NCBI GenBank assembly: GCA_900474095.1 | Contig: UCOA01000029.1 | Coordinates: 1-64,000, forward strand | DNA: 64,000 bases | Reading direction: 5' to 3' | Source of the DNA: Hyphomicrobiales bacterium | Lineage (GTDB): Bacteria; Pseudomonadota; Alphaproteobacteria; Rhizobiales; Rhizobiaceae | Part shown: positions 63,983-64,000 of the stretch, one piece after another | How the letters are laid out: each line of letters starts with the position of its first letter | Numbering within the stretch: the stretch's first letter is position 1 | Notes under the pieces: model-generated | What the model was told of the DNA's origin: nothing | What the model saw: the letters and a program-made list of their open reading frames with translations, nothing else | Database searches by the model: none | Position numbers and translations under genes: made by a program

Positions 63983-64000
63983 ATGACATTTTTACACAAA
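63983..64000 (+). CDS. Start of the next gene, probably the binding protein, cut by the window edge
   Basis: An ATG at 63983 opens MTFLHK and runs to the edge. Directly behind a fused permease-ATPase, and with no binding protein otherwise in this block, a periplasmic amino acid-binding protein is expected. Six codons cannot prove it. Confidence 0.3.

Overview
The window reads as DNA from a member of the Rhizobiaceae (Rhizobium, Agrobacterium or Sinorhizobium type alphaproteobacterium). The case rests on the mixed-linkage beta-glucan synthase pair (bgsBA-like), the order of the resorcylate genes (same as the Rhizobium gra cluster), KdgD/KdgF-type uronate enzymes, and the density of ABC transporters in GC-rich DNA. 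I see no rRNA, tRNA, CRISPR, replication, conjugation or intact transposase genes. The content is accessory catabolism, as on a megaplasmid or second chromosome, but the replicon cannot be told from the sequence.

Layout. 1-7.7 kb: the edge of a small membrane protein, a broken siderophore receptor gene, bgsB-bgsA, three unrecognised genes and a decayed gene-poor stretch. 7.7-9.9 kb: a large membrane-anchored protein of unknown function. 10.4-30.3 kb: a pectin/galacturonate locus. It holds an enolase-superfamily enzyme, an SGNH esterase, an oligopeptide-type (Dpp/Opp) ABC transporter split over two strands, kdgF, a GntR regulator, kduI-kduD, kdgD, an AraC regulator, togMNAB, a GH28 polygalacturonase and a GH105 unsaturated glycuronyl hydrolase. 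No secreted pectinase is present, so the locus is built to import oligomers and finish them in the cytoplasm. 30.5-37.6 kb: gamma-resorcylate/resorcinol degradation (MFS, graR, graD-A-F-C-B). 37.6-48.4 kb: aerobic nicotinate degradation (a split XdhC pair, nicR, nicX, nicF, nicE, nicD, nicC, and divergently nicA-nicB), followed by a GH63-like hydrolase. 51.1-57.1 kb: a polyamine-type ABC transporter with an isochorismatase-family hydrolase, a MarR regulator and a nucleoside-phosphorylase-like protein; substrate unknown. 57.9-64 kb: two flavin monooxygenases, an M20 deacylase, a GNAT acetyltransferase and a fused permease-ATPase transporter. That set resembles the S-(2-succino)cysteine/S-alkylcysteine salvage pathway of Bacillus.

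How the parts work together. Each block pairs uptake, enzymes and its own regulator, and each promoter region carries its own palindrome: TGT-N3-ACA in the pectin locus, ATATTTGCAAAT in gra, AAGCGTATACGCTT in nic, and TTTAGTTTG-N4-CAAACTAAA before the 51-kb operon. Several decay scars lie between the blocks: a frameshifted TonB receptor, an internally deleted GntR gene, and what looks like the first 13 codons of a lost galactarolactone cycloisomerase gene right behind kdgD. They suggest these modules have been gained and trimmed repeatedly.
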